In this document: piece by piece, positions 59,339 through 64,000 of the stretch
Layout of the letters: each line of letters opens with the position of its first letter
Position numbering within the stretch: position 1 is the stretch's first letter
Assembly (NCBI GenBank): GCA_911728455.2
Contig: OU452240.1
Location: forward strand, 9,133,352 to 9,197,351
Length of the DNA: 64,000 bases
Direction of reading: 5' to 3'
Source of the DNA: Marthasterias glacialis
Taxonomy: Eukaryota > Echinodermata > Asteroidea > Forcipulatida > Asteriidae
The notes under the pieces: model-generated
Told to the model about the DNA's origin: nothing
The model's database searches: none
Seen by the model: only the letters and a program-made list of their open reading frames with translations
Made by a program: the position numbers and the translations under genes

Positions 59339-62300
59339 TAATAATAATAATAATAATACTACACAGTTCTTATAAAGCGCACATATCCTAGACACTAGAT
59401 CAAGGCGCTGAACAATAAAATAATAAACACTAAACAATTAATTAATGAGCTCTGAACAGTTCAGTCTTCAACAGTTTCTTGAATTTTATCATTGAGTCAG
59501 ACTGACGGACTTTTGGAGAAAGTTTGTTCCACAGGTGGGGACCGCTATAACCAAAGGCACCCTGACCAACTAATTTTTTACAGATAGTAGAAGTAAGTGT
59601 TGTTGGGTCATGCAGTTTACGGAGTCGGCTGTCTCGTTGATAAACGGTGAGAAGGTTTTCAAGGTAGACAGGTGCTGATGAGTGAAAACATTTCCAAACA
59701 AAGAGCATTATTTTAAACTTAATTCTGTCAGAAATCGGAAGCCAATGTAGTTGTTGAAGGATGGGAGTGATGTGTTGGAATTTGCTAGTTCTAGTTATTA
59801 GGCGGGCTGCGTGGTTTTGGATTCGTTGTAGTCTAGCAATCTGACAACCTGTAGCTCCGTAGAGGATGGCATTACAGTAGTCGATGTTTGAGATAACCAG
59901 AGACTGGATGACACTGCGACATGAAGATGTGGTGAGGTATTTCCTTATGTACTTTATTCGTCGGATGTGAAAGTTGCATTTTTTACAAATTGCCGATACT
60001 TGAGCACTCATGGATAGATGACGGTCAAATGTTACGCCAAGGTTTCTGCACGTGGAGGATGGCTGAATTACCGTCTCACCGATGCAGATATTGGTAGAGC
60101 CAAATTTGCGTAATTGGTGTGGGGACATTATTTGAAGAAACTCTGTTTTAGTGTCATTCAGTTTGAGCAGGTTTTTGGTCATCCAGTTACGAATTGCGCT
60201 TGTGCATGAAGAGAGGTGATTCTTTGCTCGTTCAAGATCACCGTCAAGGTTTGGATTGTAGAAGACGTATAGCTGGATGTCATCTGCATATTTATGGTAG
60301 TGGATTTTATGGGATGTGATGATGGCTTCAAGAGGTGCAGTGTATACATTGAACAGTATGGGGCCAAGAACCGACCCTTGTGGAACACCGAAGTTAAGAG
60401 GGAATTCATCAGATGTGAATGAGCCAATGTTGATGCGGTGGGAGCGATGTGAAAGATATGATGCAAACCATGCTTTGGCTTTGCCTACAACTCCAAACTG
60501 CTTTTCGAGAACACACGTAAGGCGATCTAGGTCAATAGTGTCAAAAGTAGCGGATAGGTCTAACAACACAAGAAGGCAGCCCTTATTGACACTCAGAGCA
60601 GTAGATATGTCATGATGAACCTTCAGAAGAGTGCTTTCTGTGCTGTGGTGTCTCTTATAAGCCGACTGAAGATCTTCATTGAGGTTATTGACATTGAAGT
60701 GGTCAATGAGCCTCTTGTTCACTATTTTTTCAATGAGCTTTCCGACGAAGGGCAAGTTGGAGACTGGACGATAGTTCGACAGATTTTCCTTATCAAGGTT
60801 TGGTTTCTTAAGGATGGGGGTGATGACTGCCTTCTTAAGATGCGTTGGAAAAGTGCCAGTGAGGAATGACGTGTTAACCAGATTAAGGAGGACTGGAAGG
60901 TGAGCTTCAACAGATTGCTTCAAGATGTCTGTTGGGAGAGTGTCAAGTGAACACGACTTTGAGGGACTACCTTTGATGACTTCCAGTAGCTCAATAGGGT
61001 TTGATGGTCGAAGTTCTGTTAACTGGGTTGGGCAATTGCGAGATGGTATGGATGTCATTTTATCATATGGTAGATGAACAGCTTGCTCTTCCAAGCCATT
61101 GCGAATTGATTTAACTTTGTCAGCAAAGTAGTTTGCAAAACGATTACAAAGTGATGTAGCGTCTGGAGTGGTAGATGGGAGAGATATTTCACTTCCACCA
61201 AGAAGTTTATTAACCGTTCTAAAGATTATCTTTTGGTTGGAAGTACTCAGAATATCGTGATAGTAGCTGCGTTTGGCCTCTGCAATAAGTTTATTAACAG
61301 TAGAGCGACAGTTTATATAGCGTTGTCGGTCACATTCTAGACCTCTTCTGCGCCAGATCGATTCCAGATGTCTTCTCTGATGCCTCATCTTGTGGATATC
61401 TGGAGTATACCAAGGATGGTGCTTCCTTTGAGTGTTTTTTCGAGTGATCAGAGGAGCATGCTGATTGACGGTATGAGAAACAGCCTGGTTGTAGTTATGA
61501 AGAATGGTATTGGGGCAGCTTTCAAGGGGAGTATTACTAAGCTTAGCAGTCAGGTCCAAGGCGAAGCGCTGCTTGTCAATGGATTTGAAATTCCTATACC
61601 GTATCACTGATTCCATGGATGGAGTGTGATCTAACTTATCAATGGAGAGGCCAAATAGTACACTGAAGTGATCAGAGATGGAGCTTTGGGTGATGTTGAG
61701 ATTGATCCAATTTTGGAGATCGTCCTCATGGACAACAACAAGGTCAAGGGTGTGGTTTTTGACATGTGTAGGGCCATTCACAATCTGAGTGAAACTGGTC
61801 ACTGTCAAGAGCTCTTGAAGGCGTTGTACATTTGGAGAATTAACATTTTCAACGTGCATGTTAAAGTCTCCAGTGATAACAAGTCTACCTGAGTAGAGTG
61901 CCAGGTCAGTGATTAAATCTTCAAATTCATCAAAAAATTGTGTGATGGATGAAGAGGGAGGGCGATATATCAAGACAATCCGAAGATGGTCGGCAGCGGT
62001 TGTACAAACATCAGTGTGTTCAAATGAGTCAAAAGAAAGAGCTGGGACAGAGGGCTTTATGTTTAATGATGACCTAAACACAACCCCAGTTCCACCACCC
62101 CTTCTGTGTTCTCGGCAGGTCCCAAGATATGAATACCCGATGGGTGTGAGTTCATCAATGACTGGTGAATCTCCATCCTGTAGCCAAGTTTCAGTGAGGA
62201 GGGCGATATCAAGACTGTTGTCAAGAATGTACTCAGATATGATGAGGGCTTTGTTACAAACAGAGCGGCAGTTCAGCAGTAAGAAGTTGATCGGCTTACA

Positions 62301-63005
62301 GTGATCAGGTATAGGTTTGATTTTGATCAAGTTGTTCTGGCATACCCCTGCTTGGTGTACAGCGGTGTTCCTGTATTTATGTTTCTTTTTGCCACCTCTG
62401 CATCCTCGGCAGGTAGCACGTATTGCATTTATACCAATTTGGCGTATGTTCTTCATTACCATAGGGTCTAAGTATGCATTTCCTAGGAGTTTATATGAAT
62501 CCCTAATGTTAATCAATTGACTGATGCTGTATTGATACATGTTACCTGCTAGCAAGTTGTGTTGGGGTAGAGAGGGTGTATTCAGTTGAGTGCAGTTACA
62601 GTCCATAACAATAGGCAGATTGATTAGTTGAATGCCAACAAGCTGGTCCACTAAGCTGAGTGACAGTTGAGAATAATGGTGTCTTGGTGGTTGAATTGGA
62701 AGATTCACTACCCAAGTACAAAGGAACAAAGCAGAAACAACAATGAAGGTGTCCCTCTGTGTAGCACAAGGAGTACATGTATATGCCCAGTTCTGTGGGG
62801 CGAGCATACTGACACTCAAAAAGTTCAAACATATCTTGCAAAAAATCAGTGGAAAGCAGAATCTTGACTTTCTCAGGAATCATCCAATGTGAGCTATGAC
62901 TCAATAATAAGACTCTGTCAGAAGACTGGTTAGTTGAAGATAGAGTTTCCCGCATCAAATTTGTAAATTCGGGAGAGTTCAGACACACATGCTGCCACAT
63001 ACTGG
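59339..63005 (-). mobile_element. CR1/L2-group LINE, apparently near full length
   Basis: The minus-strand element has a long 5' leader, one large ORF, and a short 3' UTR with AGCGCC and CTAGTGTCTAGGATATGTGCG-like sequence. It ends in a (TTA)n tail at 59339-59360 instead of poly-A, as is usual for the CR1/L2 group. The 5' end near 63005 is an estimate. Confidence 0.8.
59442..62828 (-). CDS. LINE ORF2: AP endonuclease plus reverse transcriptase
   Basis: 1128 uninterrupted residues. The endonuclease at about 180-395 keeps Asn186 (LLNCRS), Glu213 (TETWL), GDFNMH (320-325) and SDHF (385-388). The reverse transcriptase has NYRPVSNLP (about 688), FDTIDLDRL, GVPQGSVLGPILFN and the catalytic YADD (about 849). 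The C-terminal part has the usual FVWKCFHSSAPVYL and LWNKLSP motifs. It would nick target DNA and prime reverse transcription there. All catalytic residues that I can check are present. The first 74 residues lack conserved features and translation may begin at Met75 (62606). ORF1 is not evident. Confidence 0.93.
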   Translation of the reverse strand: MNFLSVSMLAPQNWAYTCTPCATQRDTFIVVSALFLCTWVVNLPIQPPRHHYSQLSLSLVDQLVGIQLINLPIVMDCNCTQLNTPSLPQHNLLAGNMYQYSISQLINIRDSYKLLGNAYLDPMVMKNIRQIGINAIRATCRGCRGGKKKHKYRNTAVHQAGVCQNNLIKIKPIPDHCKPINFLLLNCRSVCNKALIISEYILDNSLDIALLTETWLQDGDSPVIDELTPIGYSYLGTCREHRRGGGTGVVFRSSLNIKPSVPALSFDSFEHTDVCTTAADHLRIVLIYRPPSSSITQFFDEFEDLITDLALYSGRLVITGDFNMHVENVNSPNVQRLQELLTVTSFTQIVNGPTHVKNHTLDLVVVHEDDLQNWINLNITQSSISDHFSVLFGLSIDKLDHTPSMESVIRYRNFKSIDKQRFALDLTAKLSNTPLESCPNTILHNYNQAVSHTVNQHAPLITRKNTQRKHHPWYTPDIHKMRHQRRHLESIWRRRGLECDRQRYINCRSTVNKLIAEAKRSYYHDILSTSNQKIIFRTVNKLLGGSEISLPSTTPDATSLCNRFANYFADKVKSIRNGLEEQAVHLPYDKMTSIPSRNCPTQLTELRPSNPIELLEVIKGSPSKSCSLDTLPTDILKQSVEAHLPVLLNLVNTSFLTGTFPTHLKKAVITPILKKPNLDKENLSNYRPVSNLPFVGKLIEKIVNKRLIDHFNVNNLNEDLQSAYKRHHSTESTLLKVHHDISTALSVNKGCLLVLLDLSATFDTIDLDRLTCVLEKQFGVVGKAKAWFASYLSHRSHRINIGSFTSDEFPLNFGVPQGSVLGPILFNVYTAPLEAIITSHKIHYHKYADDIQLYVFYNPNLDGDLERAKNHLSSCTSAIRNWMTKNLLKLNDTKTEFLQIMSPHQLRKFGSTNICIGETVIQPSSTCRNLGVTFDRHLSMSAQVSAICKKCNFHIRRIKYIRKYLTTSSCRSVIQSLVISNIDYCNAILYGATGCQIARLQRIQNHAARLITRTSKFQHITPILQQLHWLPISDRIKFKIMLFVWKCFHSSAPVYLENLLTVYQRDSRLRKLHDPTTLTSTICKKLVGQGAFGYSGPHLWNKLSPKVRQSDSMIKFKKLLKTELFRAH

Positions 63006-63009
63006 CGCT

Positions 63010-64000
63010 ATGCTGGAGATATGTTATTATTTTTATATAAGTTATTATTTTTTATAACTATTGATCTTCTTAAAATTCGCTGGAGAGGACAGAGCCTTTG
63101 TTTCTTTCCGGTAATCCATAAGGCTCTAGCTGCTTCACTTTCCCCTTCCTCTGTGTTTTATTTATTTATTATTATTTTTTTTAGCATAGTTTACTGTTTT
63201 TGCTTTTTGTGTGTACTGTTTATGACCGCCCAAGAATTAAATAAATATAAATACAACACTTTACTGACAAGTATTCTTCATTCCTGACATATTTTTAAAA
63301 ACAAATTCATGCCGTTTTGTTCAATTGACCAAAAGGTTCAGGAATCAGTAAATCCCTTTGTATCTTTCCTGCCATGGGTAGTGAAATGGCCACTTTCTTT
63401 AGCGAGAAGCGGGCTAGTCAGTACATTTATATTCTTTACCTTTATACAAAAGTAATAGGCCTTAATGTTAATGAGATCAATATCAATGTCAGTATATGCT
63501 AGACTATAATTATTACCTATTCGCTAAAATAGCCTACTTTTGCTGATGAGAATTCCGAAGTAGTGGGTTAGATCAAGTTTTGCAACTCGTCTCTGCAGCG
63601 CACGGGCGTGCTTGCTCACCAAACATAAATACCGCCCTCTTTTGGTAGTCGGACGTTTGGTACTCCACAACCTGAAAGAAAACGGTCACAAGCTTGCGAC
63701 GAGTTTATTTTATTGTTAATTAAAATAATGATACGGATTAAATTATAGCATATTTTTTAATATTTCTTGTAAAATTATATAAGCTTTAAATGTTGTTAAC
63801 ATTTGCAAGTAATTATTATGTGTAGACCTACTTGGGTCTAAAAAAAATAGCAAGTTCCCCTTTTATTAAAATTATTGTTTAATATGTTTTTCACGAAAGT
63901 ATAACCCTCTTTTCCCATTAGTCTGTCTTCACACACGGTTAATAAAGACATTTTATAAGCAATTGATTGCAGTTTTGTTGTACAATGTTGAATAAAAAGT
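63010..64000. other. no gene recognised
   Basis: AT-rich sequence to the end of the window, with no exon or complete repeat that I can support. Confidence 0.45.

Overview
The window is animal nuclear DNA. Coding sequence is split into short exons with GT/AG splice sites, base composition is AT-rich, and there are no bacterial-type operons. About half of the sequence is recognisable transposon or inverted-repeat material. The content is a receptor tyrosine kinase, a TNF-receptor-like gene, a divergent intronless rhodopsin-type GPCR, a CR1/L2-group LINE, a Penelope-like element, tRNA-derived SINEs and very many MITEs. Together this suggests a marine invertebrate deuterostome, most likely an echinoderm (perhaps a sea star). 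That assignment is inference; the species is not identified.

Layout. 0-7 kb: the last exons of a receptor tyrosine kinase (+), read by joining phase-compatible exons. Its 4.2 kb second intron holds a hAT-like MITE (1692-3028) and an array of alternating palindromic modules (3177-5052). 6.6-13 kb: TTAA-flanked and other MITEs with otherwise featureless DNA. 13.7-14.9 kb: a single-exon GPCR (+). 15-24 kb: inverted repeats, a foldback element with minisatellite arms and a clean 6-bp target duplication (17448-18272), several tandem repeats and MITEs. 25-35.3 kb: a four-exon TNF-receptor-like gene (+). Its 8.9 kb first intron is packed with a palindromic module pair, a hAT-like element, an inverted-repeat element (27423-31979) carrying a second foldback element with minisatellite arms (30119-31939), a LINE scrap and a dead Penelope-like element. 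35.6-46 kb: a LINE tail, an adenain-type cysteine protease ORF (-), a 1.2 kb minisatellite of 21-bp units, and MITEs. 46-57.6 kb: an unrecognised five-exon gene (-) encoding 396 residues, with transposons in its introns, flanked by inverted subrepeats and followed upstream by a decayed partial copy of its last exon. 57.9-58.8 kb: a MITE with a second, hAT-like MITE inside it. 59.3-63 kb: a LINE with an uninterrupted 1128-residue endonuclease/reverse transcriptase ORF (-).

The host genes here are not functionally linked to each other as far as the sequence shows. The coherent biological story is mobile-DNA nesting. Target-site duplications and interrupted repeats let several insertions be ordered in time. 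The two foldback elements share termini (TAYGGTGGCCC), 6-bp duplications and arms made of tandem repeats, but their repeat units are unrelated (20 bp and 42 bp). I consider this the best candidate for an undescribed element family in the window.
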